Positions 1 to 7,888 of a stretch of 14,683 nucleotides of DNA are shown piece after piece. Within the stretch, counting starts at the first letter, position 1. The number at the start of each line of letters is the position of its first letter. Under the pieces are notes generated by a model, which was given only the letters and a program-made list of their open reading frames with translations, ran no database searches and was not told the origin of the DNA. Both the position numbers and the translations under genes were made by a program. Location of the stretch: contig JACQTR010000119.1 in the NCBI GenBank assembly GCA_016210705.1, positions 1 to 14,683 on the forward strand, written 5' to 3'. This DNA is from Chloroflexota bacterium (lineage in GTDB: Bacteria > Chloroflexota > Dehalococcoidia > JACQTR01).

Positions 1-1
1 A

Positions 2-889
2 GTGGAAGGTCTGGAACTGGCCTCTTATTTTTTAGCCTTGGATAAGAGGAAGCTTCCCCCTGTGGTCTTGGACGACCACAATGCAGAATATCGGCTTCAG
101 GAAGAGGCCTTTGCTTTAGATCGTCGCTATCCTCAGCGATGGCTGGGGGCGTTCTATAGTTGGATGCAGTGGCATAAATTGCTCAGTTACGAAAAGGCCG
201 CCTGTCGCCGCGCTCAGGCGGTTATTGCCGTTTCTGAGGAAGACCGCCAGGCTTTGTTGCAACTGAATACCCAATTAGATGTAACCGTAGTTCCCAACGG
301 TGTCGATGTTGAGTACTATCAAAACCTCGGGCCGCCCCCAGCGGTTTCTGACCTCAACCTTTTGTTCACAGGTACCATGGACTTCCGCCCCAACGTGGAT
401 GCCGTGGTCTGGTTTTGTCAGGACGTATTGCCCCGGATCCAACGCCACGTTTCCCATCTGCGCTTTTTAATCGTGGGTCAGAGCCCGAATGCGACGGTGA
501 GAAGATTGATTGGCCCTGGAGTAGTGGTCACCGGCGCCGTTCCCGATGTACGCCCTTATATGGCCCAGGCGTCAGTTTATGTGGTGCCTATGCGGATAGG
601 TAGCGGTGTACGTCTCAAAGCTCTTGAGGCTATGGCCTATGGTATCCCGGTGGTCAGCACTAAGGTTGGGGTTCAGGGCATAGCCGTAACCCCAAGTCGG
701 CACTTCTTACTTGCCGACAGGGCACAGGAGTTTGCGGCCCAGGTTGTGAAACTGCTTACCGATAGTTCTCGAAGACAGAGCCTGGCTCAAGAGGCCCAAA
801 AATTATTGAGGGAGCGCTACGATTGGCAGGTTATTGTACCTAGGCTGGAAGAAGTATACCTTCGAGTGCGGGCTGGGGCTTATCTTTAA
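2..889 (+). CDS. GT4-family glycosyltransferase, 3' part (partial at window edge)
   Basis: This is a retaining GT-B glycosyltransferase of family GT4, which transfers a sugar from a nucleotide donor to a growing glycan at the cytoplasmic face. The visible 295 residues start at a GTG at the very edge. They lack most of the N-terminal Rossmann domain: family members are near 400 residues and here the DDHN-x-E motif (residues 24-29) already appears. Other marks are VPNGVD (97-102), the start of the C-terminal domain at FTGTMDFRPN (122-131), and the nucleotide-sugar site GSGVRLKALEAMAYG (200-214), with Glu209 as the conserved acidic residue followed by IPVVST. It resembles transferases of exopolysaccharide clusters. 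The true start lies upstream of the window, so the GTG should not be taken as the start. The next gene begins about 25 bases after the stop. Acceptor and donor cannot be read from sequence. Confidence 0.9.
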   Translation: MEGLELASYFLALDKRKLPPVVLDDHNAEYRLQEEAFALDRRYPQRWLGAFYSWMQWHKLLSYEKAACRRAQAVIAVSEEDRQALLQLNTQLDVTVVPNGVDVEYYQNLGPPPAVSDLNLLFTGTMDFRPNVDAVVWFCQDVLPRIQRHVSHLRFLIVGQSPNATVRRLIGPGVVVTGAVPDVRPYMAQASVYVVPMRIGSGVRLKALEAMAYGIPVVSTKVGVQGIAVTPSRHFLLADRAQEFAAQVVKLLTDSSRRQSLAQEAQKLLRERYDWQVIVPRLEEVYLRVRAGAYL

Positions 890-900
890 GATCGTAACAG

Positions 901-906
901 TATAGT
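901..906 (+). promoter_or_regulatory. Possible -10 box (TATAGT) just upstream of the GT-C gene
   Basis: TATAGT matches the sigma70 -10 consensus at five of six positions and ends 8 bases before the ATG at 915. There is no Shine-Dalgarno sequence in the gap and no convincing -35 at 16-18 bases upstream. If used, transcription would begin within a few bases of the start codon and give a leaderless message. Weak evidence on its own. Confidence 0.25.
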
Positions 907-914
907 TTGGATTG

Positions 915-2501
915 ATGGCATCGCCGCAAAGGGCAGAGAACACTACCTTCAAATCTGTGGCTTTAGCTTTCCTGCTCTGGGCTGGAGCTTTTACTATTTA
1001 CCTTTTGACTTTATCCCGTAATTATTCGCCGGACAGCATGGCTTTTGCTCAACTGGTGGCTGGGGGAAAGATCAGGGATTTGTCCTTCTTCAAAGGGGAG
1101 CACCTATTTTACCCTGGTGCGGGGTGGCTCTGGTACCGATTGTGGAGGTTTTTGGACTATAATGGCGGCCCTTTATATCCTCTTCAAGTGTTGAATGCCT
1201 TTTGGGGGGCGGCTGGTGTGGTATTTCTTTTTGGGTCGGCTCGCCTAATTTTTAAGAAGTACGCTAATCGTCTTGGTCTGGTGGCTGCCCTTACTTTGGC
1301 CGTTAGTTATGCCTATTGGTACCACAGCACCGAGGCCGAAGACCAAATCATAGCTAATGCCCTAGCCTTGGCTGCCTTCCTTGTTTTGACCATTATAATA
1401 ACCACCAAACGTAGCTCCTTTCGCCTTCAGGTAGCTTTGGCCCTCGCCACAATCTTGGCTATCCTCTTCCACGCCACTCATGTCCTTTTTCTTCCCAGCC
1501 TATTTCTGGGCTTATGGTTAGTGTGCCGCCACTGGCGTCAACCTCTCACCTTTGGGTTCCTCTCGGCCATTTTCGTGGTCATACCCTATTTGGCGGTGGG
1601 CTCCCTCGTCTTGAACCTCCGCTCTTTCGCTGGCTACCGCGACTGGCTATTTTCCGCCACTGAGGTGGGGGTTTGGGGAGAGTGGAAGATGACTAATTTT
1701 TGGTGGGGCATTAAAACCCTGGCCAACTCCATCGTAGATCTCCGTGGCGGCCCTAACTTGCGTAGCTTGAGCCAGGGTAACTTAGAGATGGGCAATATCC
1801 TGGCCATTCTAGGTTTCCTTGCCATTATGGTAGTTATGGCTAGCTCTCTAGCTCAAAGGACTTACGATTTTGCCAGGGGGAGAGATAGAAAAATAAGCCT
1901 AGTTCTTTTCCTTTGGCTTATCCCTTACGCTCTCTTTAACCTCTACTGGGCACCTCTGGATGTTCAGTTCTGGATGGCTCTAATCCCTCCTTTAGCCTTG
2001 ATTTTCGCCGATTTTCTCCGTCGGCTCCCCTCGGTAAGGGGCATTACCCTCCTCATGTTTTTGGCGCCAGCTCTTCTTTTTGTTATCCAAGTTGACGGGA
2101 CCTTTCTCCCACGGCATGACCTATCCACCAACCAGGGCTACGCCAAGGCCCTTTGCCTAAAAGAAAATACCCAGCCTGCCGACCTCATCGTGGCTCCGGG
2201 TTGGGATTGGGCAGGGAGCTATGTTCCCTATTTTGCTGGGCGCGATCTCCTAAGCGTCACGGATGTCTACCTGGTCTCCGCCGACCACGATCGCCAGCGC
2301 TTCTGGGCTTTGCTAAAAGAGCGCATTGACCAGACAAGGGCTCGAGGGGGTGAGGTCTACGTGGCCCATTTATTTAGTTTAGATAAAGAGGAGCGAGACT
2401 GGCTCTATCGCGCCACTGGACTTAAGGCGGAGGATTTCCTCTGGAAAAGAGACCTGGCCTGGAGCTGCGGGGGCGAACCCATTTGGGAGATAAGAGAATA
2501 G
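915..2501 (+). CDS. Polytopic membrane protein, GT-C glycosyltransferase-like
   Basis: This looks like an integral membrane glycosyltransferase of the GT-C fold, which uses lipid-phosphate-linked sugars on the outer face of the membrane. I count about 10-11 hydrophobic segments between residues 15 and 395, then a soluble C-terminal part of about 130 residues, probably extracytoplasmic. After the first helix comes YSPDSMAFAQ (38-47), where Asp41 sits at the position of the catalytic Asp in the first external loop of GT-C enzymes. WYHSTEAEDQ (136-145) and HATHVLFLP (187-195) resemble the DUF2723 group of this superfamily, but this assignment is by eye only. (Residue numbers count a possible TTG start at 912 as residue 1.) I prefer the ATG at 915, giving 528 residues; it has no Shine-Dalgarno sequence. 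It lies between a GT4 gene and an anchored glycoside hydrolase, which fits a role in glycan assembly. The substrate is unknown. Confidence 0.7.
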   Translation: MASPQRAENTTFKSVALAFLLWAGAFTIYLLTLSRNYSPDSMAFAQLVAGGKIRDLSFFKGEHLFYPGAGWLWYRLWRFLDYNGGPLYPLQVLNAFWGAAGVVFLFGSARLIFKKYANRLGLVAALTLAVSYAYWYHSTEAEDQIIANALALAAFLVLTIIITTKRSSFRLQVALALATILAILFHATHVLFLPSLFLGLWLVCRHWRQPLTFGFLSAIFVVIPYLAVGSLVLNLRSFAGYRDWLFSATEVGVWGEWKMTNFWWGIKTLANSIVDLRGGPNLRSLSQGNLEMGNILAILGFLAIMVVMASSLAQRTYDFARGRDRKISLVLFLWLIPYALFNLYWAPLDVQFWMALIPPLALIFADFLRRLPSVRGITLLMFLAPALLFVIQVDGTFLPRHDLSTNQGYAKALCLKENTQPADLIVAPGWDWAGSYVPYFAGRDLLSVTDVYLVSADHDRQRFWALLKERIDQTRARGGEVYVAHLFSLDKEERDWLYRATGLKAEDFLWKRDLAWSCGGEPIWEIRE

Positions 2502-2514
2502 GTTCCCGACTGCG

Positions 2515-2543
2515 TTTACACCTAATCGTGAATTAGCTACAAT
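2515..2543 (+). promoter_or_regulatory. Sigma70-type promoter for the glycoside hydrolase gene
   Basis: TTTACA (2515-2520) and TACAAT (2538-2543) are separated by exactly 17 bases. Each box matches the consensus at five of six positions. Transcription would start near 2550, only a few bases before the ATG at 2554 (or the second ATG at 2557). No Shine-Dalgarno sequence is present in the gap, so the mRNA is probably leaderless. The promoter would make the hydrolase and the genes after it a separate or boosted transcription unit within the glycan cluster. Confidence 0.6.
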
Positions 2544-2553
2544 CTATAAGAAT

Positions 2554-4293
2554 ATGATGCATCGTTACCAAAGGTTAGCTCTGGGCTTGGTCGTCTTGGG
2601 GATGGTTGTAGGGCTTTTGGTGTTGGGGTTTCGGGACGCCATGGCTAGGAAGCTGGAAGACTGGACTGGGGAAACTAATTTTCGCCAGCAATTGGAGTCC
2701 CTTGTCCTTTACCTTCGTCAACGCCCCATTGAGACCGCCGACCTGGTGCCCGTGGCTTACGCCGGCGTCAATCCCTATGGGGCCAACACCTTCTTTGAGC
2801 AGGAGGTAGAAGAATGGAAGCTGCGACGAAGCATGGAGATGCTCCGTGACGCCGGGGTGCGCTGGGTACGTCAGGAGATGCCCTGGGATCGGATCGAGGT
2901 GCCGGCAAAAGGGCAGTATTTGGGTTCCCAAGGTAGCTCTTGGGCTAGCTACGATCGCTTCATAGATCTGGCTTCAGAGTATGGGCTGAATATTGTGGCC
3001 CGCCTCGATCTCCCTCCCCCCTGGGCTAAAAAAGATAACTCGGTGCCTCGTAGCCCCCCCGATAATTTTGCTGATTATGGAGACTTTGTTTATACCTTCG
3101 TTAACCGTTACCAGGGGAAGATCAAATACTATCAGATCTGGAACGAGCCCAACCTTTATGGGGAATGGGGCAAAACTCCCAGTGCCCGAGAATATGTAGA
3201 ACTCCTTAAAGTGGGTTACACACGAGCTAAGGAAGCCGATCCCAATGTGGTCATCCTTTCGGCACCCCTGTCTCAAACCTTGGGTACGCCCGATGGCCTT
3301 AATCAAAGCGATCTGACTTTCCTCCAAGATATGTACGACGTCGGGGCGAAGGACTATTTCGATATTCTCTCCGCTCAGGGACATGGGTTGTGGACGGGTC
3401 CTGGAGATCGCCGTGTCGAAAGCAACCAGACCAATTTCTCTCGGCTGCGCCTTATCCGCGAGATTATGGTGCGTAACGGTGATGCTAACAAGTCTGTATG
3501 GGTGTCAGAGATGGGCTGGGACGCCGTCCCCTCCGATTTTCCCAGTCCTGCTAGCTACGGCCGTGTGAGCGAAGAGCGTCAGGCCCGTTACACCATGGAT
3601 GCCTACCGTCGGGCCCAGGATGAATGGCCTTGGTTGGGGGTGATCTTCTACTGGTATTTTCGTAAGGTCAGCGATGAAAGTCGTCGTGAGGTAGATTTTT
3701 ATTATCGTATGGTTGACCCTGACTTTACCCCTCACCCCGTCTATTACGCCTACCAGAAGTTGGCCACTTCTCCTCTTTTGGTCAATTATGGGTATCATCA
3801 GGAAAACCACTGGGCCCTGAATTATGAAGGCCCCTGGCCCACCGTGGCGTCTAAAGAGGCCAGCATGGGGGCGTACGCCGTGAGCACCAGCCCCGGTGCC
3901 AAGCTTAGCCTTCGATTTCGAGGTACCGAGTTAGATTTAGTCACTAGCCTTGGGCCTCAGGGAGGGAAGCTTTATGTAGAGCTGGATGGCGCTCCTTATA
4001 AAGTTAATCGCCTCCCTCTCGATGAGGCCGGCCGTGCTTATCTAGATCTACATTCTTGTCAGCCTCAAGGGCAGGTGAGGCTGCCCATTGCCCGGGGATT
4101 GACCAACGGTGAACACTCGGTGACTATGGAGGTAGGGGAAGGAGGTGGAGAGGTGATCATCGATGGTCTGATCGTTCAGCGGGAATCTACTACCTTAACT
4201 CGGCGGTTTTGGGGTGCCTTGTTATTGGCCGGGCTGGGATTGACCTTGGTACTCCTATTAGCTCAACGCCGCAACCACGATGGTGTTCCATGA
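2554..4293 (+). CDS. Membrane-anchored clan GH-A glycoside hydrolase (GH39/GH5-like)
   Basis: This is a retaining (beta/alpha)8-barrel glycoside hydrolase held at the outer face of the membrane. It has a hydrophobic N-terminal helix (residues 9-26), a catalytic barrel (about 65-405), a beta-sandwich domain (about 416-543, with KLYVELDG at 472-479) and a second helix at the C-terminus (552-570), followed by a short basic tail. The clan GH-A catalytic pair is visible: acid/base Glu198 in WNEPN (196-200), after the strand carrying KYYQI, and nucleophile Glu319 in SEMGW (318-322). This arrangement is like GH39-type enzymes in exopolysaccharide loci such as PslG of Pseudomonas, which cut the polymer they are encoded with. 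That parallel is inference. The start is a tandem ATG-ATG; the first is used here. The stop overlaps the next start (ATGA), so translation is probably coupled. The glycan substrate cannot be predicted, and exact family placement needs a profile search. Confidence 0.85.
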   Translation: MMHRYQRLALGLVVLGMVVGLLVLGFRDAMARKLEDWTGETNFRQQLESLVLYLRQRPIETADLVPVAYAGVNPYGANTFFEQEVEEWKLRRSMEMLRDAGVRWVRQEMPWDRIEVPAKGQYLGSQGSSWASYDRFIDLASEYGLNIVARLDLPPPWAKKDNSVPRSPPDNFADYGDFVYTFVNRYQGKIKYYQIWNEPNLYGEWGKTPSAREYVELLKVGYTRAKEADPNVVILSAPLSQTLGTPDGLNQSDLTFLQDMYDVGAKDYFDILSAQGHGLWTGPGDRRVESNQTNFSRLRLIREIMVRNGDANKSVWVSEMGWDAVPSDFPSPASYGRVSEERQARYTMDAYRRAQDEWPWLGVIFYWYFRKVSDESRREVDFYYRMVDPDFTPHPVYYAYQKLATSPLLVNYGYHQENHWALNYEGPWPTVASKEASMGAYAVSTSPGAKLSLRFRGTELDLVTSLGPQGGKLYVELDGAPYKVNRLPLDEAGRAYLDLHSCQPQGQVRLPIARGLTNGEHSVTMEVGEGGGEVIIDGLIVQRESTTLTRRFWGALLLAGLGLTLVLLLAQRRNHDGVP

Positions 4294-6737
4294 CAATAGG
4301 CTCTCGGCGACATCAAATTGGTAACCTTTTTCTGCTCATCGTAATACTTCTTATCGCCTTTTATCTGCGGGTGCATCGTTTGGGGACTCAGAGCCTTTGG
4401 GGCGATGAGGGAGCTAGCCTGGTCATGGCCCAGCGCAGCCCTGGCCAGATCATCCTCCATGCCACCAGCGACATTCACCCGCCCCTATACTACCTTTTGC
4501 TCCATTGGTGGTCCATACCCACTGGCCTCAGCGAGTTCTCCCTTCGTTTCCTATCGCTGGCCCTGGGAGTGGCTTTGGTGGCCCTTATTTATCCCTTGGG
4601 GCGTCGGCTTTTGAGTAGCGAGGTTGCTCTCGTGGCCGCCTTTCTAGCTGCTATCTCCCCCCTTCTCGTTTATTATTCCCAAGAGGCCAGGATGTACATG
4701 CTCATGGCCGCTCTATCGACCCTGTCCATCTACCTCTATTGGCGTCTGATGACCTCGTGGGTCAAAAAAGAAGCCAGCCTTTCTCAAGTGGAAGAGGGAA
4801 AGATATTGATAGCCTACATTGGGGTCACCGCCGGCGCTCTCTACACTCAATACTTTGCCTTTACCATTCCACTTCTCCAGAACATTCTATTTCTGCTAAC
4901 CTTTTGGCAGGTGTGGCGTCACCGGCCGCTGTGGCTAAAATGGGGCGGAAGTCAAGTCGTCATCGCTCTGCTTTATGTGCCCTGGCTGGTGCGGGTGGTA
5001 GGCAAAATAGGCATGTGGCCCGCCGTAAGCCAGCCCTTCAGCCTGTCTACTCTATTCCAGAGGGTGTTCCAAGTCTTTACCTATGGCCTTTCGTGGAGGG
5101 AGGCCCCCCTCATCATCGCTGGGATAACTCTTCTGGTCGTTGTTTTAATCTCTTTATGGTTGGTGGTTCGTCGTCCCCAAGTCTGGCGGGCCTGGCTGCG
5201 TCCTTGGCCCCTGATTTTTCTCGCCCTCTATTTCCTAGTGCCCCTCATGGTCATATATTTCCTATCCCTGCGCCGCCCCATGTACAATCCTAAATTCTTG
5301 CTACTGGCCACTCCGCCTTATTACCTTTTAATTGGTCTGGCCATTGCCATAATAAGTAAGGGGATAGGGTTTTGGATTAAGGAGTCGCTACGACGGTGGG
5401 TCTGGAGCTGGGGTGGACAGGCCGTCTTTATCACTTTGGTTTTGGGGATTATTAGTCATGGCTCTTATCGCTCTCTAAAGGCTTACTACGATAACCCCCG
5501 ATATGCCCGAGACGACTATCGAGGCCTAGCTACCTACATTCAGCGCTTCTCCAGGCCTCAGGATGCTATCCTTCTTAGCGCTCCCGGCCAGGAGGAGGTC
5601 TTCACCTATTACTACCAAGGCAGTCTTCCCCTTTATCCCTTGCCAAGGAGCAATCCGATAGATGTGGCCGCCACTGAGGCCGAGCTTCAAAGTATGGCCC
5701 GCCAATATGGGCGTTTGTGGTTTGTCCGCTGGGGTGACCAAGAGGCTGACCCTAGCCGATTCATATCTCGCTGGCTGGACGAGAATGCCTATGAGACAAC
5801 CGGACGCTGGTTTGGTAATGTGGAATTGTTGGCTTATAGTTTGCCGACGACAACTACCACCCCAACAACCCCTCTTGAGGTCAACTTTGGCAATCAGATC
5901 CAGCTACTGGGTTATAGCTTGGAGGGGGGTGACCAACTACAACCGGCTCAGCCAGGGGATGTGTTGCAGCTCACCCTTTACTGGCGGGCCTTAGCCCCTT
6001 TGATAAGAAATTATGCCGTTTTTACCCATCTAATTGACCAGAACCAATATGTCTTGGGCCAGCATGACGGTGAGCCCGTGGGATGGACGCGACCCACAAC
6101 AACTTGGCAGCCTGGCGAGGTCGTCGCCGACCGCCACGGCATCAGCGTTAGTTATGGCACTCCTCCTGGAGAATATCGGATCGAGCTAGGCCTTTACGAA
6201 CTCAATGGCCAACGCCTTTTAATCTATGGCACCGGAGATGATCGTATCCTTTTGCGAACCGGAGTGAAAGTAGAAAAGGGGCCTCTTATGGCCTTGGACA
6301 TAATTACTCCTCAAAACTCTGCTAACCTTACCTTCGATCAGGTGCGTTTGGTGGGTTTTGACCTCACTCGCTTGGGGAGCGATGCGCCTACCACAAGTTT
6401 TGTCCAAGGTGATCTGGCTTTGCTGACCCTATATTGGTACGCGCGGGAGCAGCCCGGTGCCGATTATATCGTTAACCTTAAACTTAGATCGGGCTCAGGG
6501 TCACCAGCCCTTCTCAAAGCTAATCCCCCCGCCGAAGGGAACTATCCCACCAGGCGTTGGGATAAGGGAGAGGTAGTGCGCGATCTTCACCTTTTGGTGT
6601 TGAACACCCCGCCAGGAAGATATGACCTTCTTTTGGGGTTAAGCCAAAATGATAACTTCATTGTGCCCTCAGGCAAGCGAGGCACGGCGGAGGGTTGGGC
6701 ACAGCTAGGCACAATAACTGTTCAAGAGGTACATTAA
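4290..6737 (+). CDS. GT39/ArnT-like GT-C glycosyltransferase with tandem C-terminal beta-sandwich domains
   Basis: This 815-residue membrane protein belongs to the protein-mannosyltransferase/ArnT type of GT-C enzymes, which move a sugar from a polyprenyl phosphate carrier onto an acceptor outside the membrane. Diagnostic sites are WGDEG (37-41, with the catalytic-type Asp39-Glu40 pair in the first external loop), DIHPPLYY (61-68) and YSQEARMY (129-136). About 10-12 helices run to residue 390. A soluble region (about 400-515) follows, then a Thr/Pro-rich linker (519-528) and two similar beta-rich domains (about 531-650 and 682-790). Both domains carry LTLYW and TPPG-x-Y motifs, so they look like a tandem duplication. 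I start at the ATG inside ATGA at 4290 because it overlaps the upstream stop. The reading frame is open further upstream, to 4209, but that stretch lies inside the hydrolase gene. No Shine-Dalgarno sequence is visible, so coupling is likely. The acceptor is unknown. Confidence 0.85.
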   Translation: MTIGSRRHQIGNLFLLIVILLIAFYLRVHRLGTQSLWGDEGASLVMAQRSPGQIILHATSDIHPPLYYLLLHWWSIPTGLSEFSLRFLSLALGVALVALIYPLGRRLLSSEVALVAAFLAAISPLLVYYSQEARMYMLMAALSTLSIYLYWRLMTSWVKKEASLSQVEEGKILIAYIGVTAGALYTQYFAFTIPLLQNILFLLTFWQVWRHRPLWLKWGGSQVVIALLYVPWLVRVVGKIGMWPAVSQPFSLSTLFQRVFQVFTYGLSWREAPLIIAGITLLVVVLISLWLVVRRPQVWRAWLRPWPLIFLALYFLVPLMVIYFLSLRRPMYNPKFLLLATPPYYLLIGLAIAIISKGIGFWIKESLRRWVWSWGGQAVFITLVLGIISHGSYRSLKAYYDNPRYARDDYRGLATYIQRFSRPQDAILLSAPGQEEVFTYYYQGSLPLYPLPRSNPIDVAATEAELQSMARQYGRLWFVRWGDQEADPSRFISRWLDENAYETTGRWFGNVELLAYSLPTTTTTPTTPLEVNFGNQIQLLGYSLEGGDQLQPAQPGDVLQLTLYWRALAPLIRNYAVFTHLIDQNQYVLGQHDGEPVGWTRPTTTWQPGEVVADRHGISVSYGTPPGEYRIELGLYELNGQRLLIYGTGDDRILLRTGVKVEKGPLMALDIITPQNSANLTFDQVRLVGFDLTRLGSDAPTTSFVQGDLALLTLYWYAREQPGADYIVNLKLRSGSGSPALLKANPPAEGNYPTRRWDKGEVVRDLHLLVLNTPPGRYDLLLGLSQNDNFIVPSGKRGTAEGWAQLGTITVQEVH

Positions 6738-7702
6738 AGCTGTCGGTCTCCCTGGTGGCTACTGTTTTAAATGAGGAGGCCTCCATCGGTGCTCTCTTGG
6801 ATTCCATTTTGGCTCAAGAGCGTTCTCTCCAAGAGGTGGTTATTGTGGATGGGGGCAGCCGAGATGGCACGGTGGCTATTATACAATCTTATGCCCGCAA
6901 CATGCCGTTGCGTTTATTGGTGGAGCCTGGATGTAATATCGCCCGGGGGCGTAACCTGGCCATTGCTGCTGCCCAGGGGGATATCATCGCCGTTACCGAT
7001 GGGGGGGTTCGTCTCAGCCCTCAATGGCTGGCTCACCTTGTTAGCGCCCTGGAAGAAGCGGCCACCACCTCCGGCGTAGCTAGCGGTTTTTTTCTTCCTG
7101 ATACCCGCACTCCTTTTGAACGGGCTATGGCGGCCGCGACCCTGCCCTCTCTGGCCGAGATCGATCCCCATACCTTTCTCCCTTCTAGTCGCTCCTTAGC
7201 CTTTCATAAAGAGGCTTGGCAGCGAGTGGGAGGCTATCCTGAATGGCTGGATTATTGCGAAGACTTGATCTTCGATTTTCGTCTGCGCCAGGCTGGTTTC
7301 AGCTTTACCTTTGTTCCCAGCGCCATTGCATACTTTCGTCCTCGCTCCAGCCTCACTGCCTTCTTCAAACAGTATTACCATTATGCTCGGGGCGATGGCA
7401 AAGCCGACCTATGGCGAATACGCCACCTTATAAGATATAGTGCTTATATCCTAGCTTTAGCTATCTTTGGCGGAGGTCTTTGGTTTCCCCCGTTATGGGT
7501 TTTACTATTGGTGGGGGTCTTCCATCTCTATCGTCCTTACTGTCGGCTGCTTTCGCTACTTAAAAGGCAGCCTTTAAGGGAGAAGTTGTCTGCCATCCTT
7601 TACGTGCCCATCATTCGGCTCACTGGGGATTTGGCCAAGATGGCAGGCTATCCCGTGGGACTATGGTGGCGTAAAAGGCATTGTCCCCGGAGTTATCAAT
7701 AG
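6695..7702 (+). CDS. GT2-family glycosyltransferase with C-terminal membrane helix
   Basis: This is an inverting GT-A transferase of family GT2, probably adding a sugar on the cytoplasmic face. VSLVATVLNEE (18-28) forms the first strand and donor site, VDGGSRDGT (51-59) follows, TDGG (101-104) sits at the metal-binding position, and ED (189-190) before LIFDFRLRQAG provides the likely catalytic base. QYYHYARGDGK (226-236) fills the place of the Q/R-x-x-R-W motif. A hydrophobic stretch (about 249-276) suggests membrane attachment. The start is uncertain. The TTG at 6695 overlaps the upstream gene by 43 bases and has GGAGGG directly against it, which is too close. A good AAGAGG at 6724-6729 lies 10 bases before a CTG at 6740, which begins just before the family's conserved first strand. 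A GTG at 6755 would remove part of that strand. The residue numbers use the TTG. Confidence 0.88.
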   Translation: MGTARHNNCSRGTLKLSVSLVATVLNEEASIGALLDSILAQERSLQEVVIVDGGSRDGTVAIIQSYARNMPLRLLVEPGCNIARGRNLAIAAAQGDIIAVTDGGVRLSPQWLAHLVSALEEAATTSGVASGFFLPDTRTPFERAMAAATLPSLAEIDPHTFLPSSRSLAFHKEAWQRVGGYPEWLDYCEDLIFDFRLRQAGFSFTFVPSAIAYFRPRSSLTAFFKQYYHYARGDGKADLWRIRHLIRYSAYILALAIFGGGLWFPPLWVLLLVGVFHLYRPYCRLLSLLKRQPLREKLSAILYVPIIRLTGDLAKMAGYPVGLWWRKRHCPRSYQ

Positions 7703-7888
7703 ACAAAACTTTCAGTTCGACATTTAATATGCTACACTCCCAAGAGGCGGCAAACACTCTGCTAGTGCCAGAGGTGTCTTGGTACCGCTCCGCGTGGATG
7801 AAAGACGTGAACATGGAATACTGAGCATACATCATATGTCAGTCCAAGCTCGCGGGACAAGCATCAACCATGGCATGTCTTGAGGGGG
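7703..7888. other. Convergent intergenic region, no gene recognised
   Basis: This stretch separates the end of the plus-strand glycan genes from the end of the minus-strand oxidoreductase. I find no T-tract terminator for either side. Its only features are a weak imperfect stem (CAAGCAT at 7858-7864 with ATGTCTTG at 7875-7882, one bulge), a TGGTACCGC tract at 7780-7788 that recalls a T-box core without the rest of one, and a 9-codon open frame from 7798. None is convincing. Confidence 0.4.

Noticed and set aside
2575..2931. 118-codon minus-strand frame under the hydrolase gene
   Set aside because: No family likeness, and the plus-strand frame carries a complete domain set with catalytic residues.
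4209..4289. Upstream extension of the GT39-like gene to 4209
   Set aside because: It would overlap the hydrolase gene by 85 bases and add 27 residues without family likeness, while the ATG at 4290 forms a typical ATGA junction just before the first helix.
7771..7829. T-box-like core (TGGTACCGC) followed by a 9-codon frame MKDVNMEY
   Set aside because: Only about nine contiguous bases match. The expected GGGTGG context is broken, no stem I or specifier loop fits in the space upstream, and no amino-acid-related gene follows on that strand. A covariance-model search would settle it.
7858..7882. Imperfect stem between convergent genes as a bidirectional terminator
   Set aside because: The stem is bulged, the loop is about ten bases and there is no T-tract on either side.
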